Shown piece by piece: positions 1 to 9,999 of a stretch of DNA of 64,000 nucleotides. Position 1 is the stretch's first letter, and the number at the start of each line of letters is the position of its first letter. A model generated the notes under the pieces. The model saw nothing but the letters and a program-made list of their open reading frames with translations, was not told the origin of the DNA and ran no database searches. The stretch is taken from assembly GCF_007741515.1 (NCBI RefSeq), contig NZ_CP036263.1:3087178-3151177 (forward strand). Reading direction: 5' to 3'. Origin of the DNA: Adhaeretor mobilis (GTDB taxonomy: Bacteria; Planctomycetota; Planctomycetia; Pirellulales; Lacipirellulaceae). The position numbers and the translations under genes are program-made.

Positions 1-176
1 CAGCCAACGCGTTGCGCAACACCAACAAGCGCGATGCCGATAATAAGAGTCGCCAGCAGCGCCAGGCATTGCAGCCCAACGCGAAGCAGCCATTGGCGGC
101 TTCCGCTTGTGGATCGTGATGACTTGGCTGCTGCGGAAGATTTCGCGGCAAACGCTGGTTCTGGAGTGGTAGGCAT
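1..176 (-). CDS. N-terminus of an inner-membrane-anchored efflux adaptor-like protein (partial)
   Basis: This is a leftward partial gene: 58 codons lie in the window and the rest is beyond the left edge. It reads MPTTPEPAFAA, a Ser/Ala/Lys-rich cytoplasmic stretch, then one hydrophobic segment around residues 30-55 ending GVAQRVG. A short charged N-tail plus a single transmembrane anchor is typical of RND/HlyD-type periplasmic adaptors. The neighbouring Cys-rich gene on the same strand and the metal-efflux operon on the other side favour such an adaptor, but the diagnostic barrel and lipoyl domains are not in view. The start is the ATG at 176. No strong Shine-Dalgarno precedes it, and a GTG further upstream in frame is possible. 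Confidence 0.5.
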   Translation of the reverse strand, partial: MPTTPEPAFAAKSSAAAKSSRSTSGSRQWLLRVGLQCLALLATLIIGIALVGVAQRVG

Positions 177-321
177 AGGTGCAGTCGCGACAAAGAGTGC
201 GAGTGGGTCAGACCTCGAAAGTTTCGAGGGCGTCACAAGAAACGGCACGCGCAGTACCAAGCGGCTAGCTAGACCGCATCAATAAGATGCGGAGTGGGCG
301 CGTACCTTGGGCGCTAGAGAT

Positions 322-936
322 TCAAATGCGCCAGACGCAAAGCCGTCGCTGAGAGTCACGCGGCTCGAATTCAGGTGAGTTAGAAAGCCGCCCAATCGAG
401 AGGCGAGGCGGTGCAGAATCGATCTCTTCAAAGCTCGTCACGTCCAAGTGCAGCAACTTCACTAGTCGCTCAGTTGTCGAACGATTCGTGCTAGTGGGGA
501 TGGCGGGCTGTGACGGACCCGCGCACAAGCAGACGCCATCATACTCGTTGGACGTGTCTCTCTTTGGCAAGTCACTCTTGGGAGATTTGTCGAGCTGGGC
601 TGCGGTAGTCCGTTGCGAAATGCTCGGCGAGCGGTGGCAACATCCTGTCTTTGAAGGCTCAGTCGTTTCCTCATGAACAGGTTCTTGATGCTTTCGCTTG
701 CAGCACCCGCAACGTTCTCCAGATTTGCTGACTTGGCAGTGCCCACAACCCGAACAAGCGGCTTCGTTGCTAGCAGAAGTTTCGCAGTTCGCAGCACCAG
801 CTACCGAAATTCGACCGCTGGGCATCAGTATCGCACCGATCACGCAGAGATTAACGGCAAATCGGATTGATCGGGATTTTAGCACGGATGCTAGCCGATG
901 GGTGATAATGAGGATACCTGCTAGGGGTATTATCAA
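322..936 (-). CDS. Cys-rich secreted hypothetical protein
   Basis: The protein has up to 204 residues. It has a hydrophobic N-terminal segment followed by clustered cysteines (CSGCGHC near residue 62, CGCC near 76, GCCH near 97). Cys clusters of this kind suggest metal or redox binding outside the cytoplasm, which fits the adjacent heavy-metal efflux genes; this is inference. The longest frame opens with TTG at 936, but an in-frame GTG at 885 directly before the signal-like segment is equally plausible. It is transcribed leftward towards the partial adaptor and divergently from the TolC-family gene at 1020, so the roughly 85 bp between them probably hold both promoters. I do not recognise a named family. 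Confidence 0.55.
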   Translation of the reverse strand: MIIPLAGILIITHRLASVLKSRSIRFAVNLCVIGAILMPSGRISVAGAANCETSASNEAACSGCGHCQVSKSGERCGCCKRKHQEPVHEETTEPSKTGCCHRSPSISQRTTAAQLDKSPKSDLPKRDTSNEYDGVCLCAGPSQPAIPTSTNRSTTERLVKLLHLDVTSFEEIDSAPPRLSIGRLSNSPEFEPRDSQRRLCVWRI

Positions 937-1019
937 CGCTGGTGTCGCTCAGTACAAGGCTGATGTAAAAGGTTAGCTTACTCCTTGCCCAGACGCAGGG
1001 ATAAGGTAGCAGGGAGAGC

Positions 1020-2585
1020 TTGGAAGCCGTGAACCCACGAAAAATGCCTCAAAAAATGCTCGTTCTATTCGTGGGACTCTCCTATCTCGGGGCCGTTGTT
1101 GGCTGCCGACAAACGCCCAAGAACTACGCTACGGTGACAGGGACAGTCGTTCAGCCCTTGGCGGAAGAATCGACTTCACTGGTAGTCCGCTCGGGATCGG
1201 CAGATAAAAGTGGCGATTCGGTTTTACAAGTCAATTACCAAGAACAGAATGAAGACCAGCAGATTCCTCTGCGACTTCCTGAAACGCTTGCCGCTCCAAA
1301 AACAAGCAAACCAGAAGCCGTACCAGCGGAGAAGAACGACGCATCAGCGGAGAATCCAATTGAATCGGTTACTTCGGTCGGCCAATCGGTTGGGTACTTC
1401 CTAGGCATCGCAACGGCGAGTCATCCGCGGGTTCGAGCAGCCAGAGCCAGAGTGGCGGCCGCATCGCAGCGGGCGCCTCAGGCGCAAGCGTTGGACGATC
1501 CCACGCTCACTAACAGCTTCTATCCTATTTCAGATCAGGCGTTGCAAACGGCTGCTGGACGTGCTGGCAACACGATGTCGATTGCACAGAAGTATCCTTG
1601 GCCAGAAAAACGTTGGACCAAGGCGGCAATTGCAGACCGCGAGACGCAGATCGCTGCCGCGAAACTGGCACAAGTGGAACTCGAAGTCGAAGAAACGGTT
1701 CGGCTCGCCTACTATGAGCTGTGGTTCGCCGATCGCGCGATAACGATAACCGACGAGAATCGCCAAATCGCCGCCGAGCTGGTGAAACTTGCCGAGGCCC
1801 GCTACGGAGCGGGCGGCAGACAGCAAGACGTTCTCCGAGCGCAGTTGCAGCTCGACACCTTGGAAGAACGTCTGATTGGACTGCGACGGCAGAAGTCATT
1901 GGCCCAAGCCGACTTGGCAGCGCTCGTCCAGCAACCCGCTATGACAGGCATTGAACCGACGGGCGAGCTTCCGATTGCTCAAGTTCCGCAGCAGCTTGAT
2001 GCACTGTTTGCCGCAGCCGGAGAATGCAGCCCGCGTTTGCGGGAACGCCAATGGGCCGTGTCGCGTGATCGTCAGAAGCAGCAGCTCGCTTGCCTAAGTA
2101 AGTACCCTGACTTTACACTGGGAGCAGGCTGGCAAACAATCACCGAAAGCGACGCCGTCTCACCTGTCGCCAATGGCCATGACAATGTGAACTTTGTGGT
2201 CGTCGTGACGCTTCCTATCTGGCGAGACAAGATCAACGCTTCAATTCGCGAAGCATCCGCCGAAGTCGCTGCCTCGTCCCGCGAGTTCAACGACGCCAGA
2301 GACGATACGTTTCGCCAAATCCGCCGACTCAGCGAACAAGCCTACGCTGCCGACGAGCAGTTGCGACTCTACAACGAGCGAATTCTGCCACGAGCCAAGC
2401 GAACTCTGCAATTAGCCTCTGCTGACTACCGGGGAAAGCTCGTTGACTTTGGCGAAGTGACCGACGGATTTACGGAAGTCTTGATGTTTGAGCTACAAGT
2501 CGCGAGAACAAAGGCGACAATTGCTGGAGCTATCGCTCAACTTCATCGAGCAGTAGGTTGTGAAGTTGCTGTTGACGCTGAGTAA
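1020..2585 (+). CDS. TolC-family outer-membrane efflux lipoprotein (CusC/CzcC-like)
   Basis: Outer-membrane channel component of a tripartite RND metal efflux system. The protein has about 521 residues, the usual length for the family. It begins with a lipoprotein signal (lipobox-like AVVGC), a low-complexity linker, then two long-helix repeats typical of TolC folds (for example the Ala/Glu-rich region around residues 215-300 and again near 430-510). The longest frame starts at TTG 1020 only three bases after a GGGAG motif. GTG at 1029 or ATG at 1044 would still keep the signal peptide. A second TolC-family protein follows at 2790, then the adaptor and pump. All are on the same strand, consistent with one metal-efflux operon. 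Confidence 0.85.
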   Translation: MEAVNPRKMPQKMLVLFVGLSYLGAVVGCRQTPKNYATVTGTVVQPLAEESTSLVVRSGSADKSGDSVLQVNYQEQNEDQQIPLRLPETLAAPKTSKPEAVPAEKNDASAENPIESVTSVGQSVGYFLGIATASHPRVRAARARVAAASQRAPQAQALDDPTLTNSFYPISDQALQTAAGRAGNTMSIAQKYPWPEKRWTKAAIADRETQIAAAKLAQVELEVEETVRLAYYELWFADRAITITDENRQIAAELVKLAEARYGAGGRQQDVLRAQLQLDTLEERLIGLRRQKSLAQADLAALVQQPAMTGIEPTGELPIAQVPQQLDALFAAAGECSPRLRERQWAVSRDRQKQQLACLSKYPDFTLGAGWQTITESDAVSPVANGHDNVNFVVVVTLPIWRDKINASIREASAEVAASSREFNDARDDTFRQIRRLSEQAYAADEQLRLYNERILPRAKRTLQLASADYRGKLVDFGEVTDGFTEVLMFELQVARTKATIAGAIAQLHRAVGCEVAVDAE

Positions 2586-2789
2586 GCTCGGTTAGCGTAA
2601 CCCCTCGGAGATTCCAAGCAATTCCTTGCTTCGGGTTAAGATATTCCAATTATCCCAGTCCTGACGTGTTGATCATGCCGAATTTGCGTAGCGATAGGGT
2701 ATTTTGGGATGTGAGGACCAGCTTGCTGCCGATGCTCTGTTTGGGAACCGTGCCGTTTGAATCTTCACCGAGCCATCGGAAGGCATGGA

Positions 2790-4316
2790 ATGTCGGCATC
2801 AATATTAACTGTCTATCTTCGTGTAGTGCTATCTCTGTTAGCATTACCGATCCTCTCTGTCGGCTGTGCGACACCCCGCCACCCGATGACCAGTAGCGGC
2901 TCTACATCGGTGATGGATTATCACTCCAGCGAAGCGATTGCCGCTGGCAGCGATTCGCATGTGTTCAGCGCCAAAAGCCCGCCTCCCGTGCGTATAGTAG
3001 CACATCAGTCCGATGAGAACGCAGGAACTGACGAAGCGGTTCAGTTAGCCATGCCGCTCGCGTTGGAACCACTTCCGATTCCAATTGAGACTGAATATGC
3101 GGATGGACTATCGCTAGAAGCCATTGAACAAATGGCTTTGGCGAATAATCCAGCGATCAAGCAGGCATCGGCAGCTTCCGCCAGAGCGGGTGGTATTCGG
3201 ACGCAGGTCGGACTCAAGTCGAATCCGACTTTTGGGTACAACGGCGTTCAATTAGCTGATGCTGGAACGGACCAGCATTCTCTCTTCATTGAACAAACTT
3301 TTGTGCGCGGCGATAAGCTGGCGTGGAACAGGCGGGTCATCGGTCATGACGTCAACGCCATGAACTGGCTTGTCGAGACTCAGCGAGAACGACTTCGCAC
3401 TGATGTTCGCTTGGCTTTCTATGAGGCTCTCGCGGCACAGAAACGTCTCGAATTGTCCCGTGAATTTCGTACTGTCGCTGCAAAGGGCGTAACCGTATCG
3501 GAACAGCGCGTGCAAGGTGATGTCGGCACAAGGCCAGACGTATTGCAGTCAGAAATTCAACTGAATGAAGTTGAGCTGGCGATTCAGCAAGCAGAGTTTG
3601 AGTATACAGCCGCTTGGAATGAGCTGGCGGCACTTACTGGTGTTCCTGACCTCGGTCAGTCCACACTCATTGGCGACCTAGATTCCACGGAAACTGCTCG
3701 AAACGCTGAGAGTGAGTTCGCTCAGATTGTTGCCACAAGCCCTTTACTGGCTGCGGCTCAAGCTCGCGTCTGCCGGGCAAGAGCGAACCTTGAGCGGCAA
3801 CGTGTTCAGCCGGTTTCTAACTTTACTGGCCAACTTGGAGCTGGTCACGACAACGGAACTGGGCAAGGGTTCGTGAATGTCCAGTTGAGCGTGCCTGTGC
3901 CAGTTTACAACAAGAATCAAGGTAACATTCGGGCTGCCTATGCCGAGTATTGTGCGGCAACGCAAAACGTTGACCGAATTCGCGTGAGCATTCGACGTGA
4001 TTTGGCCCGCGTCATGCGTGAATACCAAGTGGCCAAAGCAACTGTCCAGCAGTACGAACAGATGATATTGCCCAAGGCGAAGGAGGCACTCGAATTGATG
4101 CAAGAAGGTCGGAAGGCAGGAGAATTCGACTTCCTGCGTGTTCTGACATCCAGACGCTCCTACTTCGACGCCAACATCAACTATGTTGTCGCGCTAGGAC
4201 AATTGGCTCAGGCCAACGCTAAAATAGACGGGCTGCTGCTGAGCGGCGGGCTCTCAAATGTCGTGTCTTACGAAGGTGACGACAGTCTGCGTGGTCAGGC
4301 TCTCGGCGGACAGTAA
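2790..4316 (+). CDS. Second TolC-family outer-membrane efflux lipoprotein
   Basis: Another outer-membrane channel protein, about 508 residues. The start is placed at ATG 2790 because GGAAGG sits six bases upstream; the frame also stays open to a TTG at 2757. The N-terminus is a lipoprotein signal ending LSVGC. The body contains two helix-rich OEP repeats, including NPAIKQASA near residue 120 and a second Gln/Ala-rich helical region near 400-460. It resembles CzcC-like proteins more than the preceding gene does. Two different TolC-type proteins before a single RND pump is unusual for a compact efflux operon. They may serve different adaptors or form a mixed trimer, but that is inference. Confidence 0.85.
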   Translation: MSASILTVYLRVVLSLLALPILSVGCATPRHPMTSSGSTSVMDYHSSEAIAAGSDSHVFSAKSPPPVRIVAHQSDENAGTDEAVQLAMPLALEPLPIPIETEYADGLSLEAIEQMALANNPAIKQASAASARAGGIRTQVGLKSNPTFGYNGVQLADAGTDQHSLFIEQTFVRGDKLAWNRRVIGHDVNAMNWLVETQRERLRTDVRLAFYEALAAQKRLELSREFRTVAAKGVTVSEQRVQGDVGTRPDVLQSEIQLNEVELAIQQAEFEYTAAWNELAALTGVPDLGQSTLIGDLDSTETARNAESEFAQIVATSPLLAAAQARVCRARANLERQRVQPVSNFTGQLGAGHDNGTGQGFVNVQLSVPVPVYNKNQGNIRAAYAEYCAATQNVDRIRVSIRRDLARVMREYQVAKATVQQYEQMILPKAKEALELMQEGRKAGEFDFLRVLTSRRSYFDANINYVVALGQLAQANAKIDGLLLSGGLSNVVSYEGDDSLRGQALGGQ

Positions 4317-4445
4317 AATCGCTGGGGACTCCTCTGCAAAGCGTATTGGGGCTCATTTCCAGATCGAAACTGGAGTTGACCGGACGCCGAACCGAATCTA
4401 GCATTGCTAATTGATTTGCTCCCTCGCGCAACTTATGCGTAATAA

Positions 4446-4865
4446 ATGAACCAAACAGTCTCCACAATCCTGATACCCTTTTTGCTGGTGAGCCAGAGTC
4501 TATTCTCTGTGCCTCATTCGCACGCGGGGACGTCAGTGAATGAGCCGGATGGTCATGCTGCAAAAGCTCATGTCCATTGGAGTTGGGGCAATCACGACGC
4601 TGACGGCGAGTCTTCGCCTGCGTCAGATGACGAGCATGAGCATGATTCAGATGCTGTTTATGCTGGGGACACGCAGTTTCTGAACGATGCCAGGACTGGG
4701 AAAGTAAGTCAGCCTGAGTTGTCTATTGACTGCTTTGTATTCGACTCAGCCTGCATTGTAGAAGCTACCACAGCCAGCTCGATTCTTCGCAGTCGGCAGC
4801 CCGCACCAGAAACTTTGCGCCCAAAATGCGCGCGCTATTTGCAGCTACTTTCGATTCGCTGCTAA
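4446..4865 (+). CDS. Small His/Asp-rich secreted protein, putative periplasmic metal-binding
   Basis: A 139-residue protein with an N-terminal signal peptide (MNQTVSTILIPFLLVSQ). The mature region is rich in His and acidic residues (HSHAG, HAAKAHVHWSW, DDEHEHDSD). Two cysteines lie near residues 95-102 and one is C-terminal. The pattern suggests divalent metal binding in the periplasm. It lies between the TolC-like gene and the RND adaptor on the same strand, where small His-rich accessory proteins are common in planctomycete metal-efflux loci. No enzyme domain is visible and I do not recognise a named family. Confidence 0.6.
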   Translation: MNQTVSTILIPFLLVSQSLFSVPHSHAGTSVNEPDGHAAKAHVHWSWGNHDADGESSPASDDEHEHDSDAVYAGDTQFLNDARTGKVSQPELSIDCFVFDSACIVEATTASSILRSRQPAPETLRPKCARYLQLLSIRC

Positions 4866-5064
4866 CGCCTCCGCAGCTATGTCTCCGAGTTACTCGTGAT
4901 GACGTGGCTGTCTTCTATCAGGCGTTCTTCATAGGCCCTCACGCAACTCTTAAGATGACGTTGCGCTACTGAGCCTCTTGAAGTCTCTCGCTCGACGTAA
5001 TACACGACCCACCATTGCTGTGGGCGTGATTGCGATCCGATGTCAGCGTTTCCAAGGTTCCATC

Positions 5065-6477
5065 ATGATGCGTAATTCAGGTTTTCTACGTTCACTTGGT
5101 GGCGTAGCTATCGTGGCGATACTTATTGCTGCGGCATTTTTTACAAGCGACCGGTGGATGACGATGTTCTCGTCACCCGAATCGGAATCGCAAGCAGCAG
5201 ACACTGCACCGCAGGTCGAGGAGCCGAAAGTTCTCAAACTCTCCCCGCAGGCTCGCAAGAATCTCGGACTCGTAGCCAAGCCAGCAAGAACGCAGACCTA
5301 CTGGCGAACGATCCAGGTTCCCGGTGAGATTGTTGATCGCCCAGGACGCTCTGATCGAGGCGTCACGTCACCAGCGGTAGGAGTCGTTTCAGAAGTGCAT
5401 GCATTCCCCGGCGACACGGTCCGTCCGGGCGAACGACTCTTCACTCTCAAGTTGTTCAGCGAGTACCTGCAGAACACGCAGAAGGAGCTATTCAGTTCGA
5501 CCAAGGAAACGCAGCTAGTGAGAGAACAGCTTGAACGACTACGCCCGCTAGCTGACAAACGAGCCATACCAAGAACACAGATCATCGAATTGGAGAATCA
5601 GCTCCGTCGACTAGCAGCGGTCATTCAGTCCCATCGACAAGATTTGCTGACGCGGGGATTGAATCCGCAGCAGATAGACAGTGTCTCCAACGGACAGTTC
5701 GTGTCGACAGTTGAAGTGGTCGCTCCGCCAAGAGTCAAGGTCAGCGAAAAGCTCGTCTCGATACAGCAGGCATCGTTCCTAGATGGCAACGACAGCGACG
5801 AAGGCTTTGCCTTTGAAGTTCAAGAACTCAATGCCGAACTCGGGCAGCAGGTCCAGGCCGGACAGCTACTCATCACTCTGGCGAATCATAGTTCTCTCTA
5901 CTTGGAGGGTCACGCCTTCAAGCGGGAAGCACCGTATCTGGAGAGAGCGGCTCAAAATAGTTGGAATATTGCCGTTGAGTTCGCTGAAGACGATCCGCAA
6001 GGCTGGCCACAATTAGAGCAGTCATTTGAGATTCGATATCTATCGAATTCCATTGATGAAGCGAGTCGCACCTTTGATTTCTTTGTTCCGCTCGCGAACC
6101 AGTCGCGTTCCTACGAGAAGAACGGCGAGACTTTTGTTGTCTGGCGGTTTCGACCGGGACAGCGTGTACGACTGCATGTTCCTGTTGAAGTACTCAGTGA
6201 TGTGCTTGTCCTACCAAGTGCAGCAATCGTTCGTGAGGGACCAGAGGCGTACGTGTTTCAGCAAAATGGCGACTTGTTCAATCGGATTCCTGTGCAGGTT
6301 CTCCATGAGGATCGTGTGAACATTGTCCTCGCCAATGACGGCAGCGTTACCCCCGGTCTCTATCTCGCTCAAGGTGCAGCGGCGTCGCTCAACCGAGTCC
6401 TCAAAGCACAGGCGGCAAGCGGCATGCGTGCCGACGTACACGTTCACGCGGACGGTACTGTCCACGCATCCCACTAA
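5065..6477 (+). CDS. RND efflux periplasmic adaptor (membrane fusion protein, CusB/CzcB-like)
   Basis: Links the inner-membrane RND pump to the outer-membrane channel. The start is chosen at ATG 5065: AAGG lies seven bases upstream and the first residues (MMRNSGFLRSLGG) lead straight into a single transmembrane anchor. The frame is open further upstream to 4978. The 470-residue product then shows the lipoyl-like half motif SPAVGVVSEVHAFPGDTVRPG (residues about 95-116), a coiled-coil hairpin (about 125-195), the second lipoyl half (ELNAELGQQVQAGQ) and a C-terminal beta domain ending in a His-containing tail (HVHADGTVHASH), possibly metal-binding. The pump gene begins ten bases after the stop. 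Confidence 0.9.
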   Translation: MMRNSGFLRSLGGVAIVAILIAAAFFTSDRWMTMFSSPESESQAADTAPQVEEPKVLKLSPQARKNLGLVAKPARTQTYWRTIQVPGEIVDRPGRSDRGVTSPAVGVVSEVHAFPGDTVRPGERLFTLKLFSEYLQNTQKELFSSTKETQLVREQLERLRPLADKRAIPRTQIIELENQLRRLAAVIQSHRQDLLTRGLNPQQIDSVSNGQFVSTVEVVAPPRVKVSEKLVSIQQASFLDGNDSDEGFAFEVQELNAELGQQVQAGQLLITLANHSSLYLEGHAFKREAPYLERAAQNSWNIAVEFAEDDPQGWPQLEQSFEIRYLSNSIDEASRTFDFFVPLANQSRSYEKNGETFVVWRFRPGQRVRLHVPVEVLSDVLVLPSAAIVREGPEAYVFQQNGDLFNRIPVQVLHEDRVNIVLANDGSVTPGLYLAQGAAASLNRVLKAQAASGMRADVHVHADGTVHASH

Positions 6478-6487
6478 GGAAAGCACC

Positions 6488-9400
6488 ATGCTAAACGCCA
6501 TCATCAGACTTTCACTACGTTACCGCATGCTCGTACTCGTTGTCAGCATGGTAATGCTTGTGTACGGGTCCTACCTCGCAACACAAATGCCAATCGATGT
6601 CTTTCCTGACCTCGACCGCCCTCGCGTGATTATTATCACTGAATGTCCCGGCCTCGCGACCGAAGAAGTTGAGACGCTAGTGACGCAACCGATTGAGATC
6701 GCACTACTAGGAGCCAGTGGTGTGCAGGCGGTTCGCAGTCAATCGACTGCGGGACTCAACGTCATTTATATCGAGTTTGATTGGAACACGGAGATTCGCG
6801 CCGCACGGCAGACCGTTCAGGAACGCCTGACAACACTGGGGGGAATTCTGCCGGAGGGAATTCTCCCACAAATGACGCCACCCGCTTCAATCATGGGCCA
6901 GATAGTCGTTGCGGGTATTTATCGGCAGCAAGGGCCGGATGATGGCGAGTTGTATCCCATCGGAAAAACAGGCTTGATTGCCGAATTAGTTCCCAGTGGT
7001 GAGTCACGACCGACGATTCAAGTCTGGCGACCTATCGAACGAAACCGTGTGGAGACTTGGGAAGCCTTGCAGATCGGGAACATCCAGTGGCAGGAATCGA
7101 CTCCCAGTGATGAACTGTTTCAAATCAAAGAGTGGCCGCAAGCGACAATCACCATAGACGGCAAACGACATGAGGTGGAGTTTCCCTCGGAAGCGTCTCG
7201 TCGACTGTCCCTGCGAACGACAGCGGATTGGATTATTCGTCCGCGAATCCTCAAGGTGACGGGCGTGGCCGAAGCCTTCATTCTAGGCGGTGACCGCAAG
7301 CAGTATCAGGTGCGAATCGACCCGACGGCACTACTGGAGTACGAAGTCACCTTGCAGGAGGTCGAACAGGCTCTCAAAGAAAGCAACATCAACACCAGCG
7401 GCGGGTTCGCGGTGAAAGGCGAAACGGAGCGGCCCATCCGAGTGCTGGGACGACTCGGACCGGAACCGAGTCGGGTGCTGCACGACTTGCGTCAGATTCC
7501 GGTGAAAGCCAACGAGAAACGGTCTGTTCTCTTAGGGCAGGTGGCCAATGTGGTCGAAGGTGCTGAATTCAAACGCGGGGACGGAAGTGTAAGCGGTCGT
7601 CCTGGCGTGGTGTTCACTATCGTCAAGCAGCCGCACGTTGATACGCGCGGGCTGACTGAGCGACTGGAAACCGCTTTCGCAGAAGCAGAAGAGTCGCTGA
7701 CGGCAGACATCGTGATCAATCCAGAGTTATTCCAACTCCGAAACTTTATCGACCGTGGCATCTTCAACGTTGCTGAAGCACTCGTGATTGGTGCTGTGCT
7801 GGTCATCATCATCCTGTTCCTATTTCTGCTGAATTTTCGCACGACTTTTATCACCCTGACTGCGATCCCGCTGTCGCTAGTCATCACGACACTCGTGTTT
7901 CGATTGATTGGCTTTCTTTCTGGCACGGAACTCTCTATCAACGTGATGACGCTGGGCGGACTGGCCGTAGCGATGGGAGAGTTGGTCGATGATGCGATCG
8001 TAGACGTAGAGAACATCTTTCGACGATTGAAGGAGAACAACGCCCTTGAAACGCCCCGCCCGGCGATCCAGGTTGTCTACGAAGCGAGCAAAGAGATACG
8101 CAGTGCAATTGTGTTTGGCACCGCCGTCGTAATTCTCGTCTTCCTGCCGCTGTTTGCACTGTCCGGTGTCGAAGGCCGATTGTTCACACCGCTAGGCGTC
8201 GCTTACATCATTTCGATATTGGCTTCCTTGCTCGTTTCGCTGACCGTCACACCAGTGCTGTCGTTTTATCTTTTGCCACAATCGAAGGCGGCTCACGCGG
8301 AGAAAGACGGCATGTTGCTAAGGGCCATGAAATGGATGGTCAGCCCGCTGATTCGACTAAGTATGTCCCAACCAGCTTTGCTGCTGTTGCTAACTTGGGT
8401 GGCGGTTGGAATTGCAGGCTGGCAGATGGCTCAGCTCGGCAGAAATTTCTTGCCGGAATTTGACGAAGGTAGCGTGCAGATAAACCTCACACTGCCACCG
8501 GGATCGTCGCTGGATGCGTCGAATCAAACGTCGGGGCTAATCGACAAGAAGCTACGTGAGATGCAGAAGTCCGAAAAGAACCCTGATGGCGCCATCCTCC
8601 ATTTTGTTCGACGCACTGGACGAGCCGAAATGGATGAACACGCATCACCTGTCAACGCGGGTGAGTACATCCTGAGCATGAATCCGAAAAGTCAACATCG
8701 TCGAGAAGATATCCTAAAAACACTTCTCGATGAACTGGGAGAAGAAGTCCCCGGCGTTGCCATCGAAGTAGAGCAACCGCTGGCTCACCTCATTAGTCAC
8801 ATGGTGTCCGGTGTGTACGCTCAGATTGCCATCAAGATTCATGGTGACGATCTCAATACACTCCAGCAGTTGTCGGAGCAAGTCAAAGCGACGGTGCAAA
8901 ATATCGAGGGTATCACGCCGCCGGTGATTGAACCGATCAAGCATACCGAAGAACTGCACATCGAACTTCGTACCGACGATCTCTCTTTTCACGGTGTCAC
9001 TCGGGCCTACGTTGCCAACATTGTGCAAACAGCACTTCAAGGGGAAGTTGTGTCGCAGGTTCTGGAAGGCCAACGCCGGTTCGATTTGCTGGTTCGGTTG
9101 GAAGAAGACTATCGCACCGACTACGCAAATCTCGGTCGACTGAGAATTGACCTTCCCAACAATCGAGGGCAGATTGAGCTTCGGGAACTGGCCGACATCG
9201 GTCCGGGAACCGGTCCCAATGCGGTCAACCGAGAAAATGCTCGGCGTCGGATGGTGATTCGCTGCAACACCCAAGACCGCGACCTCGCGAGTGCCGTGAA
9301 GGAAATCACTGAGCGTGTTGACACCCAAATTAACTTGCCGGAAGGCTACTTTATCGAGTATGGCGGTCAGTTTGAAAGTCAGCAGCGAGCGACCCGCACC

Positions 9401-9940
9401 ATTATCGTGCTGGCTGGAGTATCCATCGTCGGCATGTTCATCGTGCTGATGTTGCTGTTTCCGTCAGTCCGAGTTGTCTTGCAGATTCTTAACGCACTTC
9501 CTACGGCATTCATCGGCGGCGTATTAGCATTGGTCATCACCAACCAATCGCTAACAGTCGCCAGCCTCGTCGGGTTTATCTCATTGGGCGGAATCGCAGT
9601 GCGAAATGGCATCTTGCTGGTAACGCATTATTTCCACCTGATGCAGGAAGAAGGCGAAGACTTTAGCCGACAAATGATTTTGCGTGGCAGCCTTGAACGT
9701 CTCGCCCCGGTACTCATGACCGCCCTAACCGCTGGATTCGGACTGTTGCCGCTGGTTCTCGGAGGGCAAGAGCCGGGGCGTGAAATCCTCTATCCCGTCG
9801 CTACGGTGATTCTCGGTGGACTCATTACCTCAACGTTTTGCGAGTTCTTGATTCACCCCGGAATCTTCTGGCGTTTTAGCGGCAAAGATGCCCAGCGACT
9901 CACGCAACTCGAAGAAGAAGGAGAACATATCGATCCGTAA
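6488..9940 (+). CDS. Heavy-metal RND efflux pump (CusA/CzcA family) with an extra periplasmic insertion
   Basis: Inner-membrane proton-driven metal exporter of the HME-RND family, about 1150 residues and about 100 longer than typical CusA. The start is ATG 6488, just after the adaptor gene; the open frame extends upstream into it. Recognisable parts are TM1 with PIDVFPDLDRPRV, the PN1 motif TEEVETLVTQPIE, TM4 GELVDDAIVDVENIFRRL with its conserved acidic residues, the second-half PEFDEGSVQI, and the terminal TM region with GGIAVRNGILLV. Between MGQIVVAGIYRQQ (about residue 149) and RRLSLRTTADWIIRPR (about 238) sits an insertion of roughly 80-90 residues absent from the standard family as I know it. 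Metal specificity cannot be assigned from sequence alone. Confidence 0.92.
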   Translation: MLNAIIRLSLRYRMLVLVVSMVMLVYGSYLATQMPIDVFPDLDRPRVIIITECPGLATEEVETLVTQPIEIALLGASGVQAVRSQSTAGLNVIYIEFDWNTEIRAARQTVQERLTTLGGILPEGILPQMTPPASIMGQIVVAGIYRQQGPDDGELYPIGKTGLIAELVPSGESRPTIQVWRPIERNRVETWEALQIGNIQWQESTPSDELFQIKEWPQATITIDGKRHEVEFPSEASRRLSLRTTADWIIRPRILKVTGVAEAFILGGDRKQYQVRIDPTALLEYEVTLQEVEQALKESNINTSGGFAVKGETERPIRVLGRLGPEPSRVLHDLRQIPVKANEKRSVLLGQVANVVEGAEFKRGDGSVSGRPGVVFTIVKQPHVDTRGLTERLETAFAEAEESLTADIVINPELFQLRNFIDRGIFNVAEALVIGAVLVIIILFLFLLNFRTTFITLTAIPLSLVITTLVFRLIGFLSGTELSINVMTLGGLAVAMGELVDDAIVDVENIFRRLKENNALETPRPAIQVVYEASKEIRSAIVFGTAVVILVFLPLFALSGVEGRLFTPLGVAYIISILASLLVSLTVTPVLSFYLLPQSKAAHAEKDGMLLRAMKWMVSPLIRLSMSQPALLLLLTWVAVGIAGWQMAQLGRNFLPEFDEGSVQINLTLPPGSSLDASNQTSGLIDKKLREMQKSEKNPDGAILHFVRRTGRAEMDEHASPVNAGEYILSMNPKSQHRREDILKTLLDELGEEVPGVAIEVEQPLAHLISHMVSGVYAQIAIKIHGDDLNTLQQLSEQVKATVQNIEGITPPVIEPIKHTEELHIELRTDDLSFHGVTRAYVANIVQTALQGEVVSQVLEGQRRFDLLVRLEEDYRTDYANLGRLRIDLPNNRGQIELRELADIGPGTGPNAVNRENARRRMVIRCNTQDRDLASAVKEITERVDTQINLPEGYFIEYGGQFESQQRATRTIIVLAGVSIVGMFIVLMLLFPSVRVVLQILNALPTAFIGGVLALVITNQSLTVASLVGFISLGGIAVRNGILLVTHYFHLMQEEGEDFSRQMILRGSLERLAPVLMTALTAGFGLLPLVLGGQEPGREILYPVATVILGGLITSTFCEFLIHPGIFWRFSGKDAQRLTQLEEEGEHIDP

Positions 9941-9999
9941 GCACTCCAGCGTATTCGCAATCGAAACTCAATAATCTCCATTTCACATAGGACCTTTCA

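Noticed and set aside
34..285. Rightward 83-codon open frame at the left edge
   Set aside because: Antisense to a much more convincing leftward frame with a membrane anchor; no recognisable domain.
7492..8040. 182-codon leftward Ser/Thr-rich frame
   Set aside because: Antisense to the RND pump; typical shadow frame.
8714..9328. 204-codon leftward frame
   Set aside because: Antisense to the RND pump with no recognisable motif.
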